The notes: a model not told the origin generated them from the sequence alone. Shown: positions 27,210 through 36,106, numbered from the stretch's first letter. The stretch: 64,000 bases of DNA from Rhizobium sp. Leaf371 (GCF_001424045.1 NZ_LMQB01000001.1:284083-348082), one strand, 5' to 3'. Made by a program: numbers and translations.

Positions 27210-28417
27210 TGGTCCTTGAAACCAGCGCACCAGCAGCAAAGCCGTCCGTCGGCGCCTATCTGAAAGCCAACATCCGCGAATACGGCCTCCTGGTCGCGCT
27301 CGTCGTCATCATGCTGTTCTTCCAGTTCGTCACCGGCGGCGTGCTCTTCCGCCCCGTCAACATCACCAACCTGATCCTGCAGAACTCGTTCATCGTCATC
27401 ATGGCGCTGGGCATGCTGCTCATCATCGTCGCCGGCCATATCGACCTGTCGGTCGGGTCGATCGTCGCCTTTACCGGTGGCCTGTCGGCGGTCATGATGG
27501 TGAAATGGGGCATTCACTATTCGCTCGTGGTGCCGCTCTGCCTCGTTCTCGGCGGTCTCGTCGGCGCGGCGCAGGGCTACTGGGTCGCCTATCAGAAGAT
27601 CCCGTCCTTCATCGTGACGCTGGCCGGCATGCTCGTGTTCCGCGGCCTGACCTACCTCATTCTCCAGAACCGCCCGATCGGCCCGTTCCCCAAGGAATTC
27701 CAGATTCTCTCGACCGGTTTCGTGCCGGACCTGCTCTGGTTTGCCAATCCGAACCCGGCGATCGTCACCAACCTTTTCGCGCTGATTGCCGTGATCGTCC
27801 TCGTCGGTCTCGCCGTCTATTCCGGCCTCAAGGAGCGCAAGAGCAACGACAAGCACGGCACGGAGAACGAGCCTTTCGTGTTCTTCGCCATCCAGATGGC
27901 CATCATCGGTGCCGTCGCGATCTTCCTCGGCTTCCAGCTGTCGACCTATCGCGGTTTCCCGAACGTGCTGATCGTCATGGCGCTCCTGATCGCGCTCTAC
28001 ACCTTCATCACCACGCGTTCGACCATCGGCCGTCGCATCTACGCCATGGGCGGTAACGAGAAGGCCGCCAAGCTCTCGGGCATCAATACCGAGCGCCTGA
28101 CCTTCCTGACCTTCGTCAATATGGGCGTTCTCGCAGCGCTTGCCGGCATGATCATCGCGGCCCGCCTCAACTCGGCAACGCCGAAGGCCGGCGTCGGCTT
28201 CGAGCTCGACGTCATCGCCGCCTGCTTTATCGGCGGCGCATCGGCTTCGGGCGGCGTCGGCAAGATCACCGGTGCGGTCATCGGCGCGTTCATCATGGGC
28301 GTCATGAACAACGGCATGTCGATCATGGGTCTCGGCATCGACTACCAGCAGCTCGTCAAGGGCTTGGTCCTGCTCGCCGCCGTGTTCTTCGACGTCTACA
28401 ACAAGAACAAGGGCTGA
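27209..28417 (+). CDS. gguB: Sugar ABC transporter permease GguB
   Basis: 402-residue inner-membrane permease of the xylose/ribose class (BPD_transp_2), with about ten predicted transmembrane helices. Conserved motifs include GMLLIIVAGHIDLSVGSIVA, TIGRRIYAMGGNEKAAKLSG and ASASGGVGKITGAVIGAFIM. A hydrophilic cytoplasmic loop rich in K, N and E (KERKSNDKHGTENE) interrupts the helices near residue 210. It acts with ChvE and GguA. Confidence 0.94.
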   Translation: MVLETSAPAAKPSVGAYLKANIREYGLLVALVVIMLFFQFVTGGVLFRPVNITNLILQNSFIVIMALGMLLIIVAGHIDLSVGSIVAFTGGLSAVMMVKWGIHYSLVVPLCLVLGGLVGAAQGYWVAYQKIPSFIVTLAGMLVFRGLTYLILQNRPIGPFPKEFQILSTGFVPDLLWFANPNPAIVTNLFALIAVIVLVGLAVYSGLKERKSNDKHGTENEPFVFFAIQMAIIGAVAIFLGFQLSTYRGFPNVLIVMALLIALYTFITTRSTIGRRIYAMGGNEKAAKLSGINTERLTFLTFVNMGVLAALAGMIIAARLNSATPKAGVGFELDVIAACFIGGASASGGVGKITGAVIGAFIMGVMNNGMSIMGLGIDYQQLVKGLVLLAAVFFDVYNKNKG

Positions 28418-28455
28418 ACGTTTCCCGAGAGGGAACGCTCACGTCGTTCGAGATC

Positions 28456-28490
28456 ACGCCGCCGTCTGACAGGATCAGATGGCGGCGTTT
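28456..28490 (+). terminator. Long hairpin between gguB and gguC
   Basis: A 14-base stem with one G-T pair (28456-28469 with 28475-28488), 5-base loop CAGGA and only a short T-run. It may be a partial terminator or an mRNA-processing hairpin that lowers gguC expression or protects the upstream mRNA. Confidence 0.6.
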
Positions 28491-28516
28491 GCGTTCGAGA
28501 GAGGGAGGACAACACC

Positions 28517-29506
28517 ATGCTGATGTCGCAGATCCGCAATGAAGACGGTTCGATCACGGTCGCCATTCGCGAAGAGGGAGAGCCGGGGCGTGCCGTGCGT
28601 GGCGCGCGGAGCGTCTACGCGCTGGCGCTCGAAGCCGCCAATTCCGGGCGGACGCTCGCCGATATCGTAACGGCGCGGGGCGTGGCCGGTGTCGTCGATC
28701 TCCAGGCAGCCTCTGCAGAGGGCCGCTTCCTGCCACCGATCACCCATCCCGATCCGGCCCATCTCCACCTCACCGGCACGGGCCTCACCCATCTCGGCTC
28801 GGCTGCCACGCGCGACGCGATGCATGCATCGGCAAAGGACGAGGCTGATATGACGGACTCGATGAAGATGTTCCGGATGGGTCTCGAAGGCGGCAAGCCG
28901 AAGCCGGGCGAAACGGGCGTACAGCCGGAATGGTTCTACAAGGGCAACGGCCTGCAGCTTGCCGCTCCCGGCGGCGATCTCGTCTCGCCGGCCTTCGCCG
29001 CCGATGGCGGGGAGGAGCCCGAAATGGCCGGCATCTACGTCATCGCCGAGAACGGCCAGCCTTTCCGGCTCGGCTTTGCCGTCGCCAACGAGTTCTCGGA
29101 CCATGTCACCGAGCGCGTCAACTATCTTTTCCTCGCCCATTCGAAGCTGCGCCCCGCCAGCTTCGGTCCGGAGATCCGCATCGGCAACGCCCCGTCCGAC
29201 ATCCGCGGCACCTCCCGCATCCTGCGCAACGGCGCCGTCCTGTGGGAAAAACCCTTTCTCTCCGGCGAAGCCAACATGTCCCACAGCTTCGCCAATCTCG
29301 AACATCACCACTTCAAATACGCCCTCTTCCGCACGCCCGGCGATGTCCATGTGCACATGTTCGGCACGGCAACGCTGTCGTTCGGTGACGGCGTGCGGAC
29401 GCAGGCGGGCGACCTTTTCGAGATGGAGGCCGAGGGGTTCGGGTTGCCGTTGCGCAACCGGCTTGTGGTGGGCGCCGAAGAGGTGGTGACGGTGGGGGTG
29501 CTGTAG
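28517..29506 (+). CDS. gguC: GguC (AraD1/FAH-like family protein)
   Basis: 329 residues, last gene of the chvE-ggu locus. It has the C-terminal fumarylacetoacetase-like fold of the AraD1/GguC group: QPEWFYKGNGLQLAAPGGDL, AGIYVIAENGQPFRLGFAVANEFSDH, and GDVHVHMFGTATLSF. AraD1-type proteins are thought to be sugar-acid dehydratases in arabinose or galactose pathways, but GguC itself has no firmly established activity known to me. GGGAGGA lies 7 bases before the ATG. Confidence 0.88.
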   Translation: MLMSQIRNEDGSITVAIREEGEPGRAVRGARSVYALALEAANSGRTLADIVTARGVAGVVDLQAASAEGRFLPPITHPDPAHLHLTGTGLTHLGSAATRDAMHASAKDEADMTDSMKMFRMGLEGGKPKPGETGVQPEWFYKGNGLQLAAPGGDLVSPAFAADGGEEPEMAGIYVIAENGQPFRLGFAVANEFSDHVTERVNYLFLAHSKLRPASFGPEIRIGNAPSDIRGTSRILRNGAVLWEKPFLSGEANMSHSFANLEHHHFKYALFRTPGDVHVHMFGTATLSFGDGVRTQAGDLFEMEAEGFGLPLRNRLVVGAEEVVTVGVL

Positions 29507-29564
29507 AGGTCTTGTGCCACTTCCGCCAACAGCCTATCTTTTTTGCATGTTCCGGAGGTAGGCC

Positions 29565-29810
29565 ATGAGCGTTCGACGTGTTGGTGCTGTGGAATTTGAA
29601 GCAACGTGCATGACGATCATCGACCGCATGAGGGACGACGGGGAGCCTGTGATCGTCACCAAGGGCGGCGAACCGGTTGCAATGATGACCCCGCTTTCTC
29701 ACCCAAAGCGGCGTCCCAGCTTGATCGGTGCTTTGAGGAGCGCCGGTTACGATTTCGATGATTCCTTCGGCCCAGTCTCCGGGGCCGGAGACTGGAACGC
29801 GCAGTCTTGA
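29565..29810 (+). CDS. Phd/YefM-family antitoxin
   Basis: 81 residues with the Phd/YefM fold at residues 6-50: the ribbon-helix region VGAVEFEATCMTIID, then EPVIVTKGGEPVAMMTPL, a strong family signature. The C-terminal part (RRPSLIGALRSAGYDFD) would contact the toxin. GGAGG lies upstream of the ATG. Its stop overlaps the start of a PIN-domain toxin gene as TGATG, but that toxin is broken, leaving the antitoxin orphaned. Confidence 0.88.
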   Translation: MSVRRVGAVEFEATCMTIIDRMRDDGEPVIVTKGGEPVAMMTPLSHPKRRPSLIGALRSAGYDFDDSFGPVSGAGDWNAQS

Positions 29811-29935
29811 TGGTGGTGGATACCCACGTCCTCGTCTGGGCCGTTCAGGATGATCCCAGACTGAAACGCAGGGCAAGGACGCTTCTCGACTAGCGCGACC
29901 GGATATCTCTCGACAATTCCGGCCCAACTCTGAAC
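29810..29935 (+). pseudogene. Decayed VapC/PIN-domain toxin
   Basis: Starting in the overlap with the antitoxin stop, the frame reads VVDTHVLVWAVQDDPRLKRR, the PIN N-terminus with its first catalytic aspartate. A TAG stops it after 27 codons. Immediately beyond, DRISL in the same frame and STIP in another frame resemble the next PIN strand, consistent with a small indel in a CTCTC run. The other acidic residues are not recoverable, so no active toxin is made. Confidence 0.75.
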
Positions 29936-30015
29936 GTCATCCGGCTCCCGCTTCGCCACACCGCATCGACAGCGGGTCAACCCGGGCTTCCAAGGGTCAT
30001 CGACGCCTCTTCGAG

Positions 30016-30840
30016 TCAGCTCTGGCTCTGACTCTGGCTTTGCCCCTGCTGCTCCACCGTCAGGGCGACCGTCAGCGTTTCATTCGCGGCGCCGTGGACG
30101 AGGCCGGAGATGGGGGCGGCGTCGCGGTAGTCGAGGCCGGTGGCGATGCGGACGTAGCGCTCGTCGGGGCAGACGTCGTTGGCAGCGTCGAAACCGACCC
30201 AGCCGAGACCGGGGAGGTGGGCTTCGGCCCAGGCATGCGTGGCGCTCTGCTCGGTGCGGTCGTCCATCATCAGGTAGCCGGAGACGTAGCGGGCGGGCAG
30301 GCCGAGCGAGCGGGCGCTCGCGATGAAGATGTGGGCGTGATCCTGGCAGACGCCGATGCCGCGCGTGAGGGCTTCGTCCGCCGTCGTCTCCGTGCCTGTG
30401 GATCCCGGTTCGAAGGTCACGGCCTCATGGATCGCGCCCATGAGATCGTGCATCTGCGCCAGCACACCATCGCCGCCTTGCGACTTGGCGAGATCGCGGA
30501 TCTGCTTCGTCCGCTTGGTCAGCGGCGTGTCGCGCTGGAAGAGCCAGAGCGGGATGTAGGACTGGTGAGGCCCGAACACGCCGGCGCGATCCTGCGTCTC
30601 GACCTCGCCGGTCGCCACGATGCGCATGCGGATCTGGTCGCCCATGACGCTGACGAGGGTCACGCGGTTGGCGAAATGATCCTCGTAGCCGACCTCCACC
30701 TTGGCACCTTCGACCGAGGTCTCCCAGTTCAGGACGGTCTGTCCCGGCTGGGAGAAGGGCGTGAGACGGAGCCGCTGCAGCGAGTAGCTGACCGGCTCCG
30801 CATAGCTGTATTCGGTCGTGTGGGTGATTTTCAGTCGCAT
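30016..30840 (-). CDS. Transglutaminase-like cysteine protease superfamily protein
   Basis: 274 residues. An N-terminal immunoglobulin-like transglutaminase N domain (MRLKITHTTEYSYAEPVSYS) precedes a transglutaminase core. The catalytic triad is visible: Cys in GIGVCQDHAH, His in SATHAWAEAHLPGLGWVGFD and the following Asp in FDAANDV. The protein ends in a QS repeat (QSQSQSQS). It is the third gene of an operon with a circularly permuted ATP-grasp protein and an alpha-E protein; this trio is conserved in many bacteria and is predicted to make or modify a peptide, though its product is not known. Confidence 0.88.
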   Translation of the reverse strand: MRLKITHTTEYSYAEPVSYSLQRLRLTPFSQPGQTVLNWETSVEGAKVEVGYEDHFANRVTLVSVMGDQIRMRIVATGEVETQDRAGVFGPHQSYIPLWLFQRDTPLTKRTKQIRDLAKSQGGDGVLAQMHDLMGAIHEAVTFEPGSTGTETTADEALTRGIGVCQDHAHIFIASARSLGLPARYVSGYLMMDDRTEQSATHAWAEAHLPGLGWVGFDAANDVCPDERYVRIATGLDYRDAAPISGLVHGAANETLTVALTVEQQGQSQSQSQS

Positions 30841-30859
30841 ACGCCGGATGTGTCCTTGT

Positions 30860-31798
30860 TCAATAGAACCTGTAGCCGTCGGAAATTTCCTGGCTCAGAC
30901 GATTGTTCTGGGTGATGAACGTCTCGATATATTCGTGCAGGCCCTGATCCATCACGTCCTTGATCGAGCAGTTCCGCAGCGATTTCAGCGTGGTCTCCGA
31001 CGTGTCGTGCGCGCTGTGCCGCTCGCCATATTCCCGCTCGAGATAGCCGAGATTGCTGTTGATCTTGTCGTAGCAATAGGCGAGCGAGCGCGGCATGCGG
31101 CCGTTGAGGATGAGGAAGTCGGCGATGTTGGCCGCCTTGTATTCCGCCTCGTAGACCCAGCCATAGCTGCGATGGGCCGACACCGAGCGCAGGATCGATT
31201 CCCACTGGACATTGTCGATCGCCGTGCCGACCTGCGACACGGCCGGCAGCAGGACGTAGTATTTCACGTCGAGAATGCGGGCGGTGTTGTCGGCACGCTC
31301 GATGAAGGTGCCGATGCGCGAGAAGTTGAAGAGGTCGTTGCGCAGCATCGTGCCGTGGAAGGCACCGCGGATAAGACCCGTCTTGCGCTTGATCGCGTCG
31401 ATGACCTCCGGCAGATCGGCGGCCTTCACGCGGCGGGCGAGCATGGATTTCAGGTCGAGATAACACTCGTTGACCGCTTCCCATGTCTCGCGCGTCAATG
31501 CGGTGCGCACCATGCGGGCATTGCTGCGGGCGGTCTCGATACAGGAGAGCACGCTCGACGGGTTGCTGGTCTCGCGCAGCAGGAAATCGACGGCGTCCGC
31601 GCTCGTCGCGCTCTCGTAACGCTGCTCGTAGATGTCCATGACGCCCGAACTCTGGAGCACGCTTTCCCAGTTGTCTTCGCCGAGATGCGAGCGGGTGAGC
31701 GACATGCGCAGTCCGGCATCCACCAGGCGGGCGCTGTTTTCTGCCCGCTCGATATAGCGGAACATCCAGTATAGGCCGTTTGCTGTTCTTCCGAGCAT
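30860..31798 (-). CDS. Alpha-E domain protein (bacterial DUF403 family)
   Basis: 312-residue all-helical protein beginning MLGRTANGLYWMFRYIERAE, the diagnostic start of the alpha-E family. Further signatures are FIERADNTARILDVKYYVLL and FLILNGRMPRSLAYC. It has no signal peptide. It lies 19 bases upstream of the transglutaminase gene and 5 bases after the ATP-grasp gene, so all three are probably co-transcribed. It is thought to act with the ATP-grasp partner, but no biochemical role is known to me. Confidence 0.9.
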   Translation of the reverse strand: MLGRTANGLYWMFRYIERAENSARLVDAGLRMSLTRSHLGEDNWESVLQSSGVMDIYEQRYESATSADAVDFLLRETSNPSSVLSCIETARSNARMVRTALTRETWEAVNECYLDLKSMLARRVKAADLPEVIDAIKRKTGLIRGAFHGTMLRNDLFNFSRIGTFIERADNTARILDVKYYVLLPAVSQVGTAIDNVQWESILRSVSAHRSYGWVYEAEYKAANIADFLILNGRMPRSLAYCYDKINSNLGYLEREYGERHSAHDTSETTLKSLRNCSIKDVMDQGLHEYIETFITQNNRLSQEISDGYRFY

Positions 31799-31803
31799 GC
31801 CGA

Positions 31804-33213
31804 TCAGTCCTCCAGTACCCAGGTGTCCTTCGTGCCGCCGCCCTGGCTGGAATTCACCACCAGAGAGCCGGCCTTGAGGGCCACGCGGGTCAAGCCGCCG
31901 GGAATGATCTGCACCTTGTCGGACACCAGCACATACGGCCTGAGATCGACATGGCGCGGCGCGATGCCCTTGTTGACCATGATCGGAACGGTCGAGAGGG
32001 AGAGAGTCGGCTGCGCGATGTAGTTGCTCGGGCGCGCCTTCAGCTTGTCGGCAAACAGCGCCCGTTCCTTCTTGGAGGCCGTCGGGCCGACGAGCATGCC
32101 GTAGCCGCCGGAGCCGTGGACCTCTTTCACGACGAGGTCGGCAAGGTTTTCCAGCACATATTTAAGGCTGTCGGGCTCCGAACAGCGCCAGGTCGGCACG
32201 TTTTCGAGCAGTGCCTTGCGGCCGGTGTAGAACTCCACGATCTCCGGCATGTAGGAATAGATCGCCTTGTCGTCGCAGATGCCGGTGCCCGGCGCATTGG
32301 CGATGGTGATGTTGCCGGCGCGGTAGACATCCATGATGCCGGGAATGCCGAGGGCGGATTCCGGCTTGAAGGTCAGCGGATCGAGATAGTCGTCGTCCAC
32401 ACGGCGGTAGAGCACGTCGATCGCCTCGTAGCCGCGGGTGGTGCGCATGCGCACCTTGCCGTCGATGACGCGCAGGTCCGAGCCTTCGACCAGCTCGACG
32501 CCCATCATGTCGGCCAGAAAGGCATGCTCGTAATAGGCGGAATTGTAGATGCCGGGCGTCAGCACGGCGACGCGCGGTTTGCCCTCGCAGCCGGGAGGGG
32601 CGACGGCGGCGAGCGAATGGCGCAGCAGATAGGGGTAGTTCTCCACCGGCTGGACGCGGTTCTGGTAGAACAGCTCGGGGAACATCTGCATCATCGTCTC
32701 GCGGTTTTCGAGCATGTAGCTCACGCCGGAGGGGGTGCGGGCATTGTCCTCGAGAACGTAGAACTGGTCCTCGCCGGTGCGCACGATGTCGGTGCCGACG
32801 ATGTGCGTATAGACCCCGCCCGGCGGACGCATGCCGACCATCTGCGGCAGGAAGGCATCGTTCTTCTCGATCAGTTCACGCGGAATGCGACCCGCCTTGA
32901 TGATTTCCTGCTTGTGGTAGATGTCGTCCAGAAAGGCATTGAGCGCGAGCACGCGCTGCTCGATGCCCTGCGCCAGACGGCGCCATTCCCGTGCGGAGAT
33001 GATGCGCGGAATGAGATCGAAGGGGATGAGCTTCTCGGCGCTGTCGGCATGGCCATAGACGGCAAACGTGATGCCGGTCTTGCGAAAGATGTTCTCGGCC
33101 TCTTTCGACTTGGCGATCAGGCGGGCTCTGTCCTGGTTGGCATACCATTCGTTGTATGTTGCGTAAGGCGGTCGCGGAGTGTTGTCCGCATTCATCATTT
33201 CATCGAATGCCAA
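31804..33213 (-). CDS. Circularly permuted type-2 ATP-grasp protein
   Basis: 469 residues. The N-terminus FDEMMNADNTPRPPYATYNEW and the segments GMRPPGGVYTHIVGTDIVRT, YVLEDNARTPSGVSYMLENR and KEVHGSGGYGMLVGP are all family signatures. The TTG start at 33213 keeps the conserved F-D-E-M opening, although two ATG codons lie five codons inside. ATP-grasp enzymes ligate carboxylates to amines using ATP, so the operon may form an amide- or peptide-linked product. It is the first gene of the three-gene operon. Confidence 0.9.
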   Translation of the reverse strand: MAFDEMMNADNTPRPPYATYNEWYANQDRARLIAKSKEAENIFRKTGITFAVYGHADSAEKLIPFDLIPRIISAREWRRLAQGIEQRVLALNAFLDDIYHKQEIIKAGRIPRELIEKNDAFLPQMVGMRPPGGVYTHIVGTDIVRTGEDQFYVLEDNARTPSGVSYMLENRETMMQMFPELFYQNRVQPVENYPYLLRHSLAAVAPPGCEGKPRVAVLTPGIYNSAYYEHAFLADMMGVELVEGSDLRVIDGKVRMRTTRGYEAIDVLYRRVDDDYLDPLTFKPESALGIPGIMDVYRAGNITIANAPGTGICDDKAIYSYMPEIVEFYTGRKALLENVPTWRCSEPDSLKYVLENLADLVVKEVHGSGGYGMLVGPTASKKERALFADKLKARPSNYIAQPTLSLSTVPIMVNKGIAPRHVDLRPYVLVSDKVQIIPGGLTRVALKAGSLVVNSSQGGGTKDTWVLED

Positions 33214-33451
33214 CGGCCTGGTCCCCTTTTTAAGCCATTTGATTACAAGCGCTTCGGCAATGCAAGAAGCATGCTCGTTTCAGCCGGAAAGAAATTTTCA
33301 CCCGTTCCGGCTGTCCCCTTGGGCAAGAAGATGGCTTTCGCAGGGGGAATGACAAGGCGACCTCCCGGCCTTGCCGCGGGAATTCGCTCAATATCTTCGC
33401 ACCTGCTTATCGAATGAGCGCATAGGTTCGAAACGAGCCGGACGACACAAA

Positions 33452-33485
33452 GGAAAACGGCGGAACTTCCGTCCCGCCGTTTTCC
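33452..33485 (-). terminator. Intrinsic terminator after the RNA helicase gene
   Basis: A perfect 12-base stem (33452-33463 with 33474-33485), 10-base loop, with A/T runs inside both arms so that it could act on either strand. It lies 22 bases beyond the helicase stop and is oriented to end that transcript. Confidence 0.8.
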
Positions 33486-33507
33486 CATCTTCAAATGTCC
33501 GTCTATC

Positions 33508-35055
33508 TTATGCTTCTTCGCGGCGCGAACCTTCACGGCGCTGGGCGGCCTGTGCGCCCGGGCTGCCGGCTGCCGGGCGAGGGCCGCGGCTGGAGGTGCG
33601 GGGTGCGCCACCCGGACGGCCGTTGCGGTTGCCGTTGCGCTTGGCAAGGGCTGCCTGATGGGCGGCCTGTGCGGCCGGGCCCTGGCCCTTGCGGTGTTCG
33701 CGGCGCTGCGCATTGTCGTCGCCGGCCAGGAGATCGTCGCCCGCAAACGGGCTCGGGGCCTGTGCCACGCGGGCCGGGCGATTGTTCTCGCCGCCGCGGT
33801 TCTCACCACGACCCTGGCCACCGCGGTTTTCGCCGCGTCCCTGGCCGTTGCGGCCTTCATTGTTGCTGCCGCGGCCACCATTGCCACGTGCATTGCGGGG
33901 GGCCGGTGCGCGGGAGATGTGCGCCGGTGCTTCGCCGCTGGCGACCGTGATGGTCATGCCCATCAGCTTTTCGATGTCGCGCAGCAGGCGGGCTTCGTCC
34001 GGTGCGCAGAAGGCGATGGCGATGCCGTCGCGGCCCGCACGGGCGGTCCGGCCGATGCGGTGAACATAGGCTTCGGCGACTTCCGGCAGATCGTAGTTGT
34101 AGACGTGGGTGATGCCGGGGATGTCGATGCCGCGGGCGGCAACGTCGGTGGCAACCAGAACCTTGATCTCGCCGTCACGGAAGGACTTCAGGGCGCGCTC
34201 GCGCTGGCCCTGGCTCTTGTTGCCGTGAATGGAGGCTGCGGAATAGCCGACCGACTCCAGGTGCTTCATCAGCTTTTCGGCGCCATGCTTGGTGCGCGAG
34301 AAGACGATGGCGCGGCCGTCGGGGTTTGCGGTCAGCGACTGCTTGAGCAGCGTGACCTTGCCGTCCTTGCCGTTCACGAAATGCACGAACTGCTCGATCT
34401 TGTCGGCAGCCTTGCCGGCGGTTGCGACTTCGACGCGCTTCGGATCGGTCAGGTAGTCGCCTGCGAGATCGGCGATCGCCTTCGGCATCGTGGCCGAGAA
34501 CAGCAGGGTCTGGCGGTTCTTCGGGACGAGCTTGGAAATCTTGCGCAGGTCGTGGATGAACCCGAGGTCCAGCATCTGGTCGGCTTCGTCGAGCACGAGG
34601 TAGCGCGCGGTGGTCAGCGTCACGGCCTTGCGGTTGAGAAGGTCGAGCAGGCGGCCGGGGGTGGCGACGAGGATTTCGACGCCGCGTTCCAACTGTTGGG
34701 TCTGCTTGTTGATGGAGGCGCCACCGACGACGAGGCCGATGCGCAGCGGGCTCTTCTTGACGAAGACCTTCAGGTTGGCGGCGATCTGGTTCACCAGTTC
34801 GCGGGTGGGCGCGAGGATCAACGCGCGGACGTTGCGCGGGTCGGCGCGCTTGCCGTCGGCGAGCATGCGCTCGATCATCGGCAGGCCGAAGGCAGCGGTC
34901 TTGCCGGTGCCGGTCTGTGCGAGGCCGATGAGGTCATGGCCTGCCATGACGAGCGGGATCGCTTCGGCCTGAATCGGCGTCGGCTTGGTGAAACCTTCCA
35001 GTGTGAGGTTCGCTACCATCTGCTCGGAGAGGCCAAGGGAAGTAAAATCGGTCAA
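33508..35055 (-). CDS. rhlE: DEAD-box RNA helicase, RhlE-type
   Basis: 515 residues from the TTG at 35055 (TDFTSLGLS), which has GAAAGG about 8 bases upstream. Motifs in order: Q motif FTKPTPIQAEAIP, Walker A AQTGTGKTAAF, PTRELVNQIA, DEAD in VLDEADQML, SAT in FSATMPKAIA, VFSRTKHGAEKL and HRIGRTARAG. After the helicase core (about 370 residues) comes a long Gly/Arg/Asn-rich disordered tail with RGENRGG repeats, then a basic Ala/Arg/Gly end, likely for RNA binding. It probably acts in ribosome assembly or cold adaptation; the roughly 300-base 5' gap fits a long regulated leader. Confidence 0.92.
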   Translation of the reverse strand: MTDFTSLGLSEQMVANLTLEGFTKPTPIQAEAIPLVMAGHDLIGLAQTGTGKTAAFGLPMIERMLADGKRADPRNVRALILAPTRELVNQIAANLKVFVKKSPLRIGLVVGGASINKQTQQLERGVEILVATPGRLLDLLNRKAVTLTTARYLVLDEADQMLDLGFIHDLRKISKLVPKNRQTLLFSATMPKAIADLAGDYLTDPKRVEVATAGKAADKIEQFVHFVNGKDGKVTLLKQSLTANPDGRAIVFSRTKHGAEKLMKHLESVGYSAASIHGNKSQGQRERALKSFRDGEIKVLVATDVAARGIDIPGITHVYNYDLPEVAEAYVHRIGRTARAGRDGIAIAFCAPDEARLLRDIEKLMGMTITVASGEAPAHISRAPAPRNARGNGGRGSNNEGRNGQGRGENRGGQGRGENRGGENNRPARVAQAPSPFAGDDLLAGDDNAQRREHRKGQGPAAQAAHQAALAKRNGNRNGRPGGAPRTSSRGPRPAAGSPGAQAAQRREGSRREEA

Positions 35056-35353
35056 AGGTATGCCTTTCGGGGCGCCAAACGACAGGGACCGGAAACAACG
35101 CTTTCTGCGGTTCCGGGTCATCTGGTTTCAAGAACCCCGCGTGAGATGGGATCTTGGTGGGTTGAAAAAGCTGTCTGCGCTGCGGGTGCCGAATGTGGCA
35201 CGGTCTCATAGGTGCGCTTAGCCTTCGCGACGGATTGACAAAATCCGCTTGGCTCGCTCACGCGGCGGCCGGAAGGTGACGCTGGCCCTCATGTCGTTGT
35301 TTGAAGTCAAAAAGTCAAGACGTCTTTTCGCATGTGCGAAAGGCACGTCGCTT

Positions 35354-36106
35354 TCACACGGCTTCCAAGGGTGCGTGAAGACGCGTGCCGCGCAGCATTT
35401 CCCGCTTGCCGGCAAAGCCCGGATGACGCTCGACCCGGAAGCCCGCGGCCTGCAGGTTGCGTCGAACGAAACCGGCCGCGGCGTAGGTTGCAAAGGTTCC
35501 GCCGATGGCCGTGCGGTCGTGGACCGCCGCCATCAGCTCTGCAGACCACATGTCCGGATTGCGAGAGGGCGCAAAGCCATCGAGATACCAGGCGTCGAAG
35601 ACCGTGGGCGCGCGTGTCACCGTCTCCAAGGCCGGTCCGCAGACGATGGTGAGCGTGACGTCGTCTGCAAGGTCAAGACGGACCGTGCCTGCCAGGGTCT
35701 CCGGCCATGCCGCGACCAGCGCCTCGCGTTCCTCCTCGATCTCGGACCAGGCGGAGAGCGCGCGGGCGATGTCGGACGCCTGCATCGGAAAGCGCTCGAA
35801 GGAGGAGAAGGCGAGACGGGCGCCGGGTGGCTTTGCGGCCAGCTTCCACCGGCGCCAGGTCTCGCAGAGATTGAGCCCGGTTCCGAAGCCGAGTTCGCCG
35901 ATCGTAAACATCTGCGCGTCCTGCCAGCGCGGCGGCAGGCCGTTGCCCTCCAGGAAGACATGGCCGCATTCCAGCCGTCCGTCCGTGCGGCAATAAAAAT
36001 GGTCGTCAAATTCCACCGAATACGGCATATCGCCGGTGTGCCAGCTGAGCGTCTGGCGGCTCGGCGTTTCAGCGTCGGCAGGGGTGGTCGGGCGGCTCTC
36101 GATCAT
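35354..36106 (-). CDS. mnmD: tRNA (5-methylaminomethyl-2-thiouridine)(34)-methyltransferase MnmD
   Basis: About 250 residues. The motifs YSVEFDDHFYCRTDGRLECG and FTIGELGFGTGLN (SAM-binding glycine loop) and the DAWYLDGFAPSRNPDMW active-site loop define the methyltransferase half of MnmC. It methylates nm5(s2)U34 to mnm5(s2)U34 in tRNAs for Lys, Glu, Gln and others. I used the ATG at 36106; a TTG two codons upstream is possible. It is divergent, 38 bases apart, from an FAD oxidoreductase resembling the other MnmC half. Confidence 0.9.
   Translation of the reverse strand: MIESRPTTPADAETPSRQTLSWHTGDMPYSVEFDDHFYCRTDGRLECGHVFLEGNGLPPRWQDAQMFTIGELGFGTGLNLCETWRRWKLAAKPPGARLAFSSFERFPMQASDIARALSAWSEIEEEREALVAAWPETLAGTVRLDLADDVTLTIVCGPALETVTRAPTVFDAWYLDGFAPSRNPDMWSAELMAAVHDRTAIGGTFATYAAAGFVRRNLQAAGFRVERHPGFAGKREMLRGTRLHAPLEAV

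Noticed and set aside
31780-33417. 545-residue + strand frame
   Set aside because: Antisense shadow of the ATP-grasp gene.
33658-35211. 517-residue + strand frame
   Set aside because: Antisense shadow of the DEAD-box helicase gene; the composition is not protein-like and the helicase motifs are on the other strand.
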